This document shows, one piece after another, positions 52,201 through 61,003 of a stretch of DNA of 61,508 nt. A program made the translations under genes and the position numbers. Positions within the stretch are counted from its first letter, which is position 1; each line of letters starts with the position of its first letter. The notes under the pieces were generated by a model. The model was given only the letters and a program-made list of their open reading frames with translations. It did no database searches and was not told the origin of the DNA. This DNA is from an uncultured Prevotellaceae bacterium (GTDB lineage Bacteria; Bacteroidota; Bacteroidia; Bacteroidales; Bacteroidaceae), in assembly GCA_902776475.1 (NCBI GenBank), contig CACYQD010000018.1, forward strand, positions 1 to 61,508, in the 5' to 3' direction.

Positions 52201-53061
52201 TTACTGAAGCTTGAAGGTCACAGGAAGATTGTACTTCACACGCACTGCCTGACCGTTCTGCTTACCAGGTACCCACTTCGGCATAGCCTTGGTCACACGC
52301 ACGGCCTCCTTGTCGAGTGACGGGTCAACGCCACGTACCACCTGTACGTTGCTGATTGAACCATCGGGCTCAACGACGAATGACACGACGACACGGCCCT
52401 GGATACCGTTCTCCTCAGCTACTGGAGGATAGTGGATATTGCTGCTCAGCCATGACAAGAGAGCGGATTGTCCACCGGGGAAGGATGGTTGCTGCTCCAC
52501 CACGTCGAAGATCTTCTGGGTCACTTCTTGCTTGACCTCCTGCTTCGGCTCTTCAATCTGAACCTTCTCTACCACGTCGGTACGAGCGGCCTCAATGGTA
52601 CGGTCCTTGGTACCCTCCTGGTCTTTCACACCCACGGCCGTGTTGGCATCCAACTGGTCCATCTGCTTCATCTGGTTGTCCTCTTTCACGAGTTCATCCT
52701 TCTTGATGACAGGGGCGGTAAACTTCTGGGTCTCACGAACCTGAGGAATCTCCTTCTTAGGCTCAAACTTCGGTTTCTCAATCTTTTTCTCTTCTTTCTT
52801 CTTCTCTTTCTCAGCTTGTTCCTGAAGCTTTGAAAGCTCAAGTTGTTCCATGTAAGCTTGACGCTCTGCGGCACGCTTGTCGGCCTCAATCTTGTAGATC
52901 AGATAGCCGCCAACCACGATAGCAGCTGCCAAGAGAATAGCCAGAGCGAGCAGGTTACGCTTGGATGTGCCCTTGCGCAACTGGTAAGCTCCGTATTCCT
53001 TGTTCTTGTCTTGGAACACCAGGTCGATCCATTTAGGATCATATAGATCTATTTTTGACAT
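52201..53061 (-). CDS. tonB: Energy transducer TonB
   Basis: A 286-residue inner-membrane protein. A cytoplasmic N-terminus (SKIDLYDPKWIDLVFQDKNK) is followed by one helix (residues about 34-55), a long charged periplasmic linker rich in E, K and P, and the C-terminal TonB domain (VEQQPSFPGGQSALLSWLSS, then VVSFVVEPDGSISNVQVVRG). It transmits ExbB/D energy to outer-membrane receptors. It is fourth in exbB-exbD-exbD-tonB. Confidence 0.95.
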   Translation of the reverse strand: MSKIDLYDPKWIDLVFQDKNKEYGAYQLRKGTSKRNLLALAILLAAAIVVGGYLIYKIEADKRAAERQAYMEQLELSKLQEQAEKEKKKEEKKIEKPKFEPKKEIPQVRETQKFTAPVIKKDELVKEDNQMKQMDQLDANTAVGVKDQEGTKDRTIEAARTDVVEKVQIEEPKQEVKQEVTQKIFDVVEQQPSFPGGQSALLSWLSSNIHYPPVAEENGIQGRVVVSFVVEPDGSISNVQVVRGVDPSLDKEAVRVTKAMPKWVPGKQNGQAVRVKYNLPVTFKLQ

Positions 53062-53089
53062 AGTTTCTTGCTGTTTTTAAGTTCATCAA

Positions 53090-53740
53090 TTACATCTTCA
53101 CACCTTTCTTCTCGAGAAGTTTCTCGTCGTCAGGAGTGATCTTGTCGATGACGTATGTTCCAATACTCAGAATCTGCATTTCGTCGAGTGCGTCAACCAT
53201 GTTCTTGTAAGAAGCATTGTCGGTGGGTTTGATCACAATGGTCAGGGTCGGAATCTTGCCGGTCTCCAGCTCACCGCCTTTCAGCTTGCTCAGCTTAGCG
53301 GCAAATGTGCTGTCGGTGTAGTTCTTCGGATTCTTCTGCCTGTCCATGTTCAACTCCTTCACGGCCAACTCGATTCGCTTCACAGGCTTGGTGCCGTCTT
53401 CCACTGCGTGCTCGCGGAGCACGTTGCGGATGCCGTCGTTGCCCCATGTGGTCTCTTTCACCCAGTCGGGGTTGTTGTACTCGGGCTCACCTTCTGCATA
53501 GTAAATCTTGTTGTCTGCAGCCACGTAGAGCGTCACGGTCTGCGAAGCCTTGGCTTCGTTCTTCATCGTTTCGTCCTGATTCTCGTCATTACTCGGCATG
53601 GTCAGCTCCATGGTCTGGGGCTTGCTAAGCGTCGTACAAAGCATGAAGAACGTGATGAGAAGCATCAGCATATCCACCATGGGCGTAAAGTCCACGCGGA
53701 CATTCATCTTTTTCTGTTTGCTTTCTTTTTTCTTTGCCAT
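53090..53740 (-). CDS. exbD: ExbD/TolR biopolymer transporter (second copy)
   Basis: A 216-residue protein with one helix near residues 17-40 (PMVDMLMLLITFFMLCTTL) that holds the proton-carrying aspartate. The C-terminal periplasmic domain is larger than in E. coli ExbD (141 residues) because of inserts, e.g. around YYAEGEPEYNNPDWVKE. Its ATG shares one base with the stop of the first exbD. Two ExbD proteins in one operon are normal in Bacteroidota and may form a heteromer. Confidence 0.92.
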   Translation of the reverse strand: MAKKKESKQKKMNVRVDFTPMVDMLMLLITFFMLCTTLSKPQTMELTMPSNDENQDETMKNEAKASQTVTLYVAADNKIYYAEGEPEYNNPDWVKETTWGNDGIRNVLREHAVEDGTKPVKRIELAVKELNMDRQKNPKNYTDSTFAAKLSKLKGGELETGKIPTLTIVIKPTDNASYKNMVDALDEMQILSIGTYVIDKITPDDEKLLEKKGVKM

Positions 53741-54372
53741 TAGTCGCCCTCCGATGTTTTAAGGTTAGTGATCATGTAGTAATGGCTCTCATCCATGTCT
53801 TGAAGCTCGCTCATGACCTTCTTGACAGTCTTGTAGGGGGTAGATGCGTCAGCCTTCAGAGCCAGCTTGATGTTCTCATTGACGTTACGGGCAGCGTCAA
53901 CCCACATCTGGAACTCGCTCATGCCGCCGTCAATACTGTCGAGGGGGATACCCTTTGTGGGCAGTACCTTCTGGCGCTGGTCTGTGGACATCATCAAATA
54001 TGATTTCATCTCTGACAGAGGAACACCGAAGGTTCCCTCACGTGTGAATACGTCGAGCAGCGCAGCGCTGGCATCGGGCATCACGGCCTGCAGAGTGCTT
54101 CCCAATTGGTCTGTGTTATCGATGCTCATGAACACCTGACCCTCGCCCGTCGGGTTGCCGGCGGCATCCTTCTCGGGATTCACAAGGATGGTCAGGACTC
54201 CGTTCTCAGGCACCTTGATCTCGGAGACGGATCCCGGCACGTTGACCTTCACTGGCTCGTTCTTGACGAACGTTGAAGTCAGCATGAAGAAGGTCAGAAG
54301 CAGGGTCATCACGTCCGACATCGGCGTCATATCGATCCAGACATCACTTTTCTTAACTTTTACTTTACCCAT
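53740..54372 (-). CDS. exbD: ExbD/TolR biopolymer transporter (first copy)
   Basis: A 210-residue protein with the helix DMTPMSDVMTLLLTFFMLTS, containing the conserved aspartate, and a periplasmic domain with VNPEKDAAGNPTGEGQVF. It follows exbB by 30 bases. It works with ExbB as the proton channel that energises TonB. It differs from the second copy in the periplasmic half, so the two are not recent duplicates. Confidence 0.92.
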   Translation of the reverse strand: MGKVKVKKSDVWIDMTPMSDVMTLLLTFFMLTSTFVKNEPVKVNVPGSVSEIKVPENGVLTILVNPEKDAAGNPTGEGQVFMSIDNTDQLGSTLQAVMPDASAALLDVFTREGTFGVPLSEMKSYLMMSTDQRQKVLPTKGIPLDSIDGGMSEFQMWVDAARNVNENIKLALKADASTPYKTVKKVMSELQDMDESHYYMITNLKTSEGD

Positions 54373-54402
54373 AGCGATAAATTTTTAAAGGGTTAGCAAA
54401 AA

Positions 54403-55233
54403 TTAAGCCTCTTCTGTATGGGTTGCTTCGTATGTCTGAGCAATTGAATAACCTACCTCGTCGAGGGCGAAAGTCAATTTGTCCACCTTGTTGGTGAAAT
54501 AGTTGTAAGACACAACGGCGCACCAAGATGTACCGATACCGAAGGCGGTATTGATAAGGGCCTCAGAAATACCAGCGGAAAGTTTTGCGGAGTCAGCACC
54601 ACCACCAGCTGCCAGAGCGGAGAACGACTTGATCATACCGACCACAGTTCCGAGAAGTCCGGTAAGTGTACCCAGTGTAACGAGGGTTGCGATGATCGGG
54701 AGGTTCATGGTCAGAGTCGGCATCTCAAGCTGTGAGGCCTCCTCGTGAGCCTGCTGGATCTTGGCGATCTTCTGTGCCTTCTTGATACCAGCTGTGTTCT
54801 CCATTTCCTTGTAAGCGTTCAGAGAAGCGGAAACAACGTTGGCCACAGAACCCTTCTGTGCGTTGCAGAGCTGCTGTGCTTTTGCGAAGTCATTGGCATT
54901 GAGAGCAGCCTTGATGTTGGCAACGAATTTGGGAAGAGCACCCTTACCGAAAGCGGTGCGGAGGGCCAGCCAGCGCTCGATAGACATGGCGAGCACGGTG
55001 AGCAACAGGGTGTGGATGACAGGCACGATGATACCACCCTTGAAGATGGTTCCCCATACGTCAACCGGAGTTTCCTTGGTCTCGTCAGCGAAGTGTGATA
55101 CATTTCCGAACCAAGTGAAGAACAGGGTGAATGCAATGATGGCGCACACTACGATGATCCAGAATGCACCTCTTACTCCTGTGAAGCCCTCAGATTTTTT
55201 AGCGGGGGCTGCTGCTTTTGTTGAATTTGCCAT
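54403..55233 (-). CDS. exbB: MotA/TolQ/ExbB proton channel protein
   Basis: A 276-residue inner-membrane protein with three or four helices. Helix 1 is at residues about 22-44 (WIIVVCAIIAFTLFFTWFG). The conserved channel block is IIATLVTLGTLTGLLGTVVG, followed by SAGISEALINTAFGIGTSW. It is the first gene of the operon. A basic, alanine-rich N-terminus (NSTKAAAPAKKSEG) precedes the first helix. Confidence 0.94.
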   Translation of the reverse strand: MANSTKAAAPAKKSEGFTGVRGAFWIIVVCAIIAFTLFFTWFGNVSHFADETKETPVDVWGTIFKGGIIVPVIHTLLLTVLAMSIERWLALRTAFGKGALPKFVANIKAALNANDFAKAQQLCNAQKGSVANVVSASLNAYKEMENTAGIKKAQKIAKIQQAHEEASQLEMPTLTMNLPIIATLVTLGTLTGLLGTVVGMIKSFSALAAGGGADSAKLSAGISEALINTAFGIGTSWCAVVSYNYFTNKVDKLTFALDEVGYSIAQTYEATHTEEA

Positions 55234-55347
55234 AATTTTTTAATTTGTTGATTTAAGTTATTAATAAATTTAAGTTATACAAATCTCGATTTAATGTTAA
55301 AATAGGTCGATATCCATATAAACGCAGTAGCTTGGCGAATAACATCG

Positions 55348-55355
55348 CAAAGATA
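55348..55355 (-). promoter_or_regulatory. -7 element of the exbB operon
   Basis: TATCTTTG on the minus strand, with a leader of about 108 nt before exbB. No TTTG at -33 was found. Confidence 0.5.
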
Positions 55356-55410
55356 ATAATTTAGATGAAATATATTGGCCGATTAATATTTTTTAACAAA
55401 TTTTTTGCGC

Positions 55411-56604
55411 TCACTGCAGTGCTGAAAGGGCTTTGCGGATGCGGCTGAGGGCCTCTCTGATGTTGTCATCGCTGGTGGCGTAGCTCATGCGGAAGCATTC
55501 GGGGTCGCCGAAAGCATCACCGCCGACAGTGGCCACATGGGCCTCTTCCAAAAGATAGAGGGCCAGTTCGGTGGAGTTGCTGATGACCTTGCCTTGGTGG
55601 CTTTTGCCGAAGAAACTGCTGCATTTGGGGAAGAGGTAGAAGGCTCCCTCCGGGACGTTGACTTCGAGTCCGGGGATTTCCTTGGCGAGCGACACGATGA
55701 GGTCGCGCCGGCGCTCAAAGGCTTGCCGCATCTCCTCCACGCATGCCTGTGACTGGGTGTAGGCGGCCTCGGCGGCTTTCTGGCTCACCGAGCACGGACC
55801 GCTTGTGTATTGTCCTTGTAGCTTGTTGCACCCTTTCACGATCCATTCCGGACCAGCCATATAGCCGATGCGCCAACCTGTCATGGCATAAGCTTTTGAC
55901 ACGCCATTGATGATGATGGCGCGTTCTTTCATGCCGTCAAACTGTGCGATGCTCTCATGGTGGCCGGTGTAGTTGATGTGCTCATAGATTTCGTCGGCGA
56001 TGACGAAAAGGTCTTCGTGGGCCAGGATGACCTCAGCGAGTGAGCGCAGTTCTTCTTTGGAATAGACGCTTCCCGTGGGGTTGCTGGGCGAACAGAGGAT
56101 GAGCATTTTGGTCTTGGGGGTGATGGCTGCCTCCAATTGCTGGGCGGTCATCTTGAAATCTTGTTCGAATCCGGTGCTGACGATGACGGGTGTTCCTCCG
56201 GCGAGTTTCACCATCTGGGGATAACTCACCCAATAGGGGGCGGGGATGATGACTTCGTCGCCGTCATCGACGAGGGCAAGCACGGCATTGCAGACCGACT
56301 GCTTGGCTCCGTTTGACACGAGAATCTCGCTGATACTGTAGTCCAGCCCGTTTTCTACATTAAGCTTCCTCGCGATGGCTTTGCGCAGTTCGGGATAGCC
56401 TGGCACGGGAGAGTACTTGGAGTAGTTGTCGTCGATAGCCTGTTTGGCGCTCTCCTTGATATCCTCTGGAGTGTTGAAGTCGGGTTCGCCGACACTGAGA
56501 TTGATCACGTCAATGCCCTGGGCTCTCATTTCGCTGCTTTTCTGCGACATCACCAGAGTGGCTGATGGTGCAAGCCGGTTGAGGCGTTCTGATAGTTTTG
56601 CCAT
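55411..56604 (-). CDS. aspC: Aspartate aminotransferase (class I/II PLP)
   Basis: A 397-residue PLP enzyme. The PLP lysine is K237 in NGVSKAYAMTGWRIGYMAG, and PSNPTGSVYSKEEL, DEIYEHINY and the C-terminal RMSYATSDDNI with the substrate arginine are family motifs of subclass I-gamma aspartate aminotransferases. Broad specificity is possible; no dedicated pathway genes are adjacent. The start is the ATG at 56604. Confidence 0.9.
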   Translation of the reverse strand: MAKLSERLNRLAPSATLVMSQKSSEMRAQGIDVINLSVGEPDFNTPEDIKESAKQAIDDNYSKYSPVPGYPELRKAIARKLNVENGLDYSISEILVSNGAKQSVCNAVLALVDDGDEVIIPAPYWVSYPQMVKLAGGTPVIVSTGFEQDFKMTAQQLEAAITPKTKMLILCSPSNPTGSVYSKEELRSLAEVILAHEDLFVIADEIYEHINYTGHHESIAQFDGMKERAIIINGVSKAYAMTGWRIGYMAGPEWIVKGCNKLQGQYTSGPCSVSQKAAEAAYTQSQACVEEMRQAFERRRDLIVSLAKEIPGLEVNVPEGAFYLFPKCSSFFGKSHQGKVISNSTELALYLLEEAHVATVGGDAFGDPECFRMSYATSDDNIREALSRIRKALSALQ

Positions 56605-56632
56605 ATAATTCGGTCAGTCTTACAATTCCATG

Positions 56633-56663
56633 CAAAGGTAGTGCAATCTGCGAGCACTACAAA
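56633..56663 (-). promoter_or_regulatory. aspC promoter
   Basis: On the minus strand TTTG (56663-56660), a 19 bp spacer and TACCTTTG (56640-56633). The predicted leader is about 22 nt. Confidence 0.7.
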
Positions 56664-56806
56664 ATAAAAAGTTGGTTTTTTATTGCCATTTGGATACCAT
56701 TTCCCGTTTTTTCGCGAAAAAAGGTTGCCTGGTCTTGTTTTTTTGCGATGGACGGGAGCTGTTTTGAGGCAGTCCGGGAACTTTGGCTCAGGAAACTGAA
56801 GACAGG

Positions 56807-58015
56807 TCACAGATGGAGCAGGTGTCCCATGCGCTCTTTTTTGGTCTTCAAGTAGTTGATGTTAAACTCATTTGGAGTGGTCTCGATGGGGACATTCTCC
56901 ACTATTTCCAGTCCGTAGGCTTCCAGTCCGACCCGCTTCACTGGGTTGTTGGTGAGCAGGCGCATCTTGTGGATGCCAAGATGGCGGAGCATCTGTGCGC
57001 CGCAGCCGTAGTCGCGCTCATCGGGCTTGAACCCCAGGTGGGTATTGGCGTCCACGGTGTCATATCCTTGCTCCTGCAGTTTGTAGGCGGCAATCTTGTT
57101 CATCAGTCCGATGCCGCGGCCTTCCTGCTGCATATAGACCAGCACGCCTTTTCCTTCCTTCTCTATCATTTCCAGCGACTTGTGAAGCTGCTCTCCGCAG
57201 TCGCATCTCAGACTGCCGATGATGTCGCCGGTGCAGCATGAGGAGTGCACCCTCACCATCACGGGTTCGTCTTCGTCCCAACTGCCTTTCTTCAGGGCGA
57301 AATGTTCCAACCCGTTGCTTTTCTGTCTGAAGGGGATCAGTTTGAAGTGCCCATACATGGTGGGCATGTCCACCTCACTGCCCACCTCGATGAGAGAGTC
57401 GCGCTGGAGACGGTAGGCGATCATGTCATGGATGGTGATGATCTTGATGTCAAAGTCCTTGGCAAACTGCTGCAGTTGCGGCATACGAGCCATCGTGCCG
57501 TCCTCGTTCATGATTTCCATCAGAGCCCCGGCAGGGTAGAGTCCGGCGAGCAGGCACAGGTCGATGGTGGCCTCGGTGTGGCCGCTGCGGCGCAGCACGC
57601 CGTGGTCTTGGGCATAGAGGGGGTTGATATGGCCGGGCCTGCCAAAGGTGGCCGGTGTCGATGAGGGGTCGGCGAGGGCCTTGATCGTGGCGGCGCGGTC
57701 ATGTGCGCTCACGCCGGTGGAGCATCCTTCGATCTTGTCGATGGTGACGGTGAAAGGTGTGCCCAGCAGCGAGGTGTTCTCCGAAACCTGCCGCGGCAGG
57801 TCAAGTTCCTTGCATCTGGATATGGTGATGGGTGCGCACAGCAGTCCGCGTGCATGCTTCAGCATGAAGTTTACTTTCTCGGGGGTTATCTTCTCAGCGG
57901 CGATGATGAGGTCTCCTTCATTCTCGCGGTCTTCGTCATCGACCACGATGACGAATTTGCCCTCGCGGAAATCATTCACTGCGCTTTCTATTCTTTCTGT
58001 CAGTTGTCTGTCCAT
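56807..58015 (-). CDS. ribBA: Bifunctional riboflavin biosynthesis enzyme RibBA
   Basis: A 402-residue protein with two enzymes. The N-terminal 3,4-dihydroxy-2-butanone 4-phosphate synthase (residues about 1-205) has [16 protein letters not shown] and [18 protein letters not shown]. The C-terminal GTP cyclohydrolase II (about 206-402) has [20 protein letters not shown] with the zinc cysteines and [13 protein letters not shown]. These are the two branch-starting steps of riboflavin synthesis. It lies 33 bases after the permease gene on the same strand and is probably cotranscribed. No FMN riboswitch is seen. Confidence 0.95.
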   Translation of the reverse strand: MDRQLTERIESAVNDFREGKFVIVVDDEDRENEGDLIIAAEKITPEKVNFMLKHARGLLCAPITISRCKELDLPRQVSENTSLLGTPFTVTIDKIEGCSTGVSAHDRAATIKALADPSSTPATFGRPGHINPLYAQDHGVLRRSGHTEATIDLCLLAGLYPAGALMEIMNEDGTMARMPQLQQFAKDFDIKIITIHDMIAYRLQRDSLIEVGSEVDMPTMYGHFKLIPFRQKSNGLEHFALKKGSWDEDEPVMVRVHSSCCTGDIIGSLRCDCGEQLHKSLEMIEKEGKGVLVYMQQEGRGIGLMNKIAAYKLQEQGYDTVDANTHLGFKPDERDYGCGAQMLRHLGIHKMRLLTNNPVKRVGLEAYGLEIVENVPIETTPNEFNINYLKTKKERMGHLLHL

Positions 58016-58048
58016 GGATGTATTATATATAATGTGTATGCAGATACG

Positions 58049-59956
58049 TCAGTGGCCGAGGCCTTTCTGGTTGATACGGTCTATGATTTGTTTGTTGGTC
58101 TGTTTGATGACACGCAGGTCTTTGAGCAGTCTCAGGCGGAAAGACCACATGCGGATATAGAGGAAGGCGCCGAAGGGTATGAGGATGGCCGACAGGATAT
58201 TGAGCCATCTGCGCTCGAAGGGTCGTGTGTGAGCTTTCTCCGACACCACGGGGTAGTGGCCGAGCAGACCAAGGATGATGCGGTCGCGAGTGTTGTTGAG
58301 GTCGTCTATCACGGTGTCCAGTTCTTCGCTGATGCGTTCTATCTCGTGGTCGGGCTGATATTTGAAGAAGACCTTGATGATATTGGGCGGCGACTTGAGG
58401 TTGTGCTCATGGGAGTATTGGGTCACCTCATCGCTGATGCGGTTGAGCTCCTGGATGTCATGCTGGTAGTCGGGGTCGTTGATGATGACTTCCTTGCTGG
58501 CGATATGGCGCTTGCGCCTCATGCCGAGGATGCGCATGCCGAGGTCAATGTAGGAGTCGAGGTTGAACACGGCGGAGTCGTTGTTGGCTTTGTAGGTGAT
58601 GAATGCTGCTGTGGGGGCGAGCACCGCTGTGGCGATGCCTTTTCCAAACCAGATGGCCCACATTCCTCCACGTGCCATACGGAAGCCGGTGTTGTCGAGG
58701 ATGTAGAAGATGATATATACGATGACCGAGACTATGATGGGCACGCCGAGGCCTCCTCTGCGGATGATGGCGCCGAGTGGCGCGCCGATGAAGAAGAAGA
58801 TGATGCACGACAAAGCCAGTACGAATTTGTTGATGGCTTCTATCTTGTGCAAACGCAGGTATCGGTCTCCTTCGCTTGTCACCATGCTCTTGAAGTCGAG
58901 GTCGCTCATGTGCATGTTCACCTTGGTTAGAGCGCTGTTGACGGCGTTGCGCTGTTTGTCAGGACTCAGGTGGGCATATAGTGAGTCATAATTAAACGCC
59001 TCCTGGCGACTGGCCTGGATGGAGCGGAGGGAGTCGGCCTTGGTCAGGCCTTGGATATCGTAGGAGTAGGTTTTGGCCTCGTTGTAGTATGCGCGGCCGA
59101 TGCTGTCGTAGGTGAAGTTGAGCGAGTCAATGTCGATCTTGATCTGGTTGAGGCTCTTCGCCTGTGCATTCTGGCCGAAGACACTGGCGTCCGCCAGATT
59201 GAAGTCTCCGTCGAAGTCAAGCACGATGCGCTTCTTCCAGAATGTCTCGCGGCGGTAGGGCACAGTCGCACTGCCGGCGAGTTCCGAACTGCGCATATTC
59301 TCAAACCACTCTCCGCTGTAGAGATTGAGCAGCAGGTGTTTCTTCTCCGCCGTCGATTGAAGCATTCCGGAGTCGGCGAGGATGATGGCGGCATCTTCAT
59401 AGCTGTCGGTCATCTTGTAGATCATGATGCCGTAGAGCATGCCTGTCTTCAAGTCTTTTTTCTGCACATAGATGTTGCATTGGGGGATGCCGTCATAGAA
59501 GATGCCCTCGGGAATTTCGAGTTCCGGACTCTTCTGTTTCATCGAAATGAGCAACTGGCCGATTTTTCCCTTCGACTGCGGTCCGATATTGTTTTGGAAA
59601 TAAAAGGAACAGAATGCGATAGCGACCACGATGAAGGTCAGCGGACGGAGGGTCTGGAATAGTGAGATGCCGGCGGCCTTGATGGCTGTGAGTTCTGAAC
59701 TCTCTCCAAGGTTGCCGAAGGCGATAAGTGATGAGAGCAGAATGGCCAGCGGCAGGGCCTGTGGCACCATCATCAGGGCCATGTACCAGAAAAACTGGCC
59801 CATGATGTCAAGGGTAAGTCCCTTGCCGATAAGGGCATCGACATACTGCCACACAAACTGCATCATCAGCACGAAAAGGCTGATGAAGAATGTGCCCACG
59901 AATAGCAGTAGAAACTGCTTGATTATCAGTATGTAGAGTTTTTTTATCCCAAACAT
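58049..59956 (-). CDS. LptF/LptG family (YjgP/YjgQ) permease
   Basis: A 635-residue inner-membrane protein of the LPS transport permease family. The N-terminal three helices (KLYILIIKQFLLLFVGTFFI onward) and a C-terminal group with FFIGAPLGAIIRRGGLGVPI are separated by a large periplasmic domain (residues about 110-370). E. coli LptF and LptG are about 360 residues; this one is much longer because of the periplasmic part and a cytoplasmic C-terminal tail (about 465-600) that ends in another hydrophobic helix. It would extract LPS from the inner membrane with LptB. Confidence 0.9.
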   Translation of the reverse strand: MFGIKKLYILIIKQFLLLFVGTFFISLFVLMMQFVWQYVDALIGKGLTLDIMGQFFWYMALMMVPQALPLAILLSSLIAFGNLGESSELTAIKAAGISLFQTLRPLTFIVVAIAFCSFYFQNNIGPQSKGKIGQLLISMKQKSPELEIPEGIFYDGIPQCNIYVQKKDLKTGMLYGIMIYKMTDSYEDAAIILADSGMLQSTAEKKHLLLNLYSGEWFENMRSSELAGSATVPYRRETFWKKRIVLDFDGDFNLADASVFGQNAQAKSLNQIKIDIDSLNFTYDSIGRAYYNEAKTYSYDIQGLTKADSLRSIQASRQEAFNYDSLYAHLSPDKQRNAVNSALTKVNMHMSDLDFKSMVTSEGDRYLRLHKIEAINKFVLALSCIIFFFIGAPLGAIIRRGGLGVPIIVSVIVYIIFYILDNTGFRMARGGMWAIWFGKGIATAVLAPTAAFITYKANNDSAVFNLDSYIDLGMRILGMRRKRHIASKEVIINDPDYQHDIQELNRISDEVTQYSHEHNLKSPPNIIKVFFKYQPDHEIERISEELDTVIDDLNNTRDRIILGLLGHYPVVSEKAHTRPFERRWLNILSAILIPFGAFLYIRMWSFRLRLLKDLRVIKQTNKQIIDRINQKGLGH

Positions 59957-59994
59957 TTCATTCGAAATCTATGCGGCAGAGCGGCTTCAACCTG

Positions 59995-60002
59995 CAAAGT
60001 TA
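59995..60002 (-). promoter_or_regulatory. -7 element before the LptF/G-family gene
   Basis: TAACTTTG on the minus strand, about 39 bases before the start codon. No clear -33 box. Confidence 0.5.
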
Positions 60003-60105
60003 CGAAAAATCGAGAGGAGAACGAAAAAAATAACTTTTTTTCTTATTCCGAAATGGAGTAGCTTCACCTCGTAGAGGTAAAGTCATCCTCATGCGCCTCC
60101 GTGGT

Positions 60106-60504
60106 TTACAGCCCTGTGGACTGGTGCAGCATGTTGAGGTTCTGATCCCAGATGTCATACAGACTGTCTTCGTCTTCTGGCAGTGCAAAGTCAGTGATGT
60201 GAAGGATAAAACCACCCGTCACTTCTGTGCGTGTCATACGCAGTTCAATGTAGGAGTCTGGGTCTGTGTCATCATCCCATTTCATGCGAATATGGCTGTT
60301 CCTGACGCATTCAAGTATGGTGGCCGAGCGCTCCTCGTGATGACTCCATTCTTCTCCCCATATAAATGAGAAACGACCATCCTCTTCTCTCACGGTGTCT
60401 GCAATCCAGCGGCTCAGGCCTCCCTCAGTACTGATCAATTGCCAAATGATGTTGGGAGACGTTGATTTCAAACTGTGCTCTATCAAAATTTGTCGCTTTT
60501 TCAT
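60106..60504 (-). CDS. START-like (SRPBCC) domain protein
   Basis: A 132-residue protein of a Bacteroidota START-like family (AHSA1-like). KKRQILIEHSLKSTSPNIIW and LISTEGGLSRWIADTV form the first helix/strand unit; RFSFIWGEEWSHHEERSATI and GFILHITDFALPED follow in the antiparallel sheet. Such folds bind hydrophobic ligands or act as co-chaperones; the ligand is unknown. I start at 60504; an ATG six bases upstream is possible. Confidence 0.8.
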   Translation of the reverse strand: MKKRQILIEHSLKSTSPNIIWQLISTEGGLSRWIADTVREEDGRFSFIWGEEWSHHEERSATILECVRNSHIRMKWDDDTDPDSYIELRMTRTEVTGGFILHITDFALPEDEDSLYDIWDQNLNMLHQSTGL

Positions 60505-60584
60505 GTGCATTAGGTTGAAAGTGGTGCCATATCGCCACAAATTTAATAATTTTCTATGAAATGAACATAAAAAAGTCGATTTTT

Positions 60585-60615
60585 TTTGCTCGTTTCAATT
60601 TTTTGCTTACCTTTG
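60585..60615 (+). promoter_or_regulatory. tRNA promoter
   Basis: TTTG at 60585-60588, a 19 bp spacer and TACCTTTG at 60608-60615, 17 bases before the tRNA. Confidence 0.75.
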
Positions 60616-60632
60616 CACCCGCTAAAGATGAT

Positions 60633-60706
60633 GGCGGGATAGCTCAGCTGGTTAGAGCGCATGATTCATAATCATGAGGTCCCCGGTTCAATCCCGGGTC
60701 CCGCTA
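60633..60706 (+). tRNA. tRNA-Met (CAT anticodon)
   Basis: A complete 74-nt cloverleaf. The acceptor stem GGCGGGA/TCCCGCT has a G-T pair at the end; D arm GCTC/GAGC; anticodon stem CATGA/TCATG with loop TTCATAA (anticodon CAT at 60667-60669); T arm CCCGG/CCGGG with TTCAATC. CCA is not encoded. It lacks the three G-C pairs of initiator tRNA. An elongator Met is most likely; an Ile2 with lysidine-modified CAT cannot be excluded from sequence. Confidence 0.93.
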
Positions 60707-60713
60707 CTTTAAG

Positions 60714-60755
60714 AATCAGAGAGTTACGAAGTTCGTAGCTCTCTGATTTCTTTTT
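60714..60755 (+). terminator. tRNA terminator
   Basis: AATCAGAGAG (60714-60723) pairs with CTCTCTGATT (60739-60748), extended inward by TACGAA/TTCGTA, then TCTTTTT. Confidence 0.8.
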
Positions 60756-60965
60756 GGGTGAAACGAAAGTGAAACGATTTTCGGGCTTTAGAATCTATTC
60801 TGAACATAGTGAAACCATTTCTCTTTGAGAGACATTGCATAAGATTTCAATCTTTTTAGAGTCCAAGAATGTCTTTGGTTGCCTCTCCCCTTGACCAATC
60901 TACACAAGAGTGGGATGCTGTAATCCGAATGTTTCCATTTTATGGATAACATATTTGACATGTTA
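60756..60965. other. Gene-free stretch after tRNA
   Basis: About 210 bases with no convincing gene. A 9-bp direct repeat GTGAAACGA lies at 60758-60766 and 60769-60777. A minus-strand frame of 76 codons (60788-61018) covers it, but nothing supports it. Confidence 0.5.
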
Positions 60966-60997
60966 TTTGGAAGTATAGTTTTTTTTCTATATTTTTG
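60966..60997 (+). promoter_or_regulatory. Promoter of the rod-like RNA
   Basis: TTTG at 60966-60969, exactly 20 bp, and TATTTTTG at 60990-60997. This is one of the best consensus matches in the window. The start would be near 61004. Confidence 0.75.
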
Positions 60998-61003
60998 CAA
61001 CGT

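Noticed and set aside
57701-58930. A 409-codon plus-strand frame antisense to ribBA and the LptF/G permease
   Set aside because: Both minus-strand genes are clear family members. The antisense frame has no domain, is compositionally odd (rich in V, D, H), and is a shadow of codon bias.
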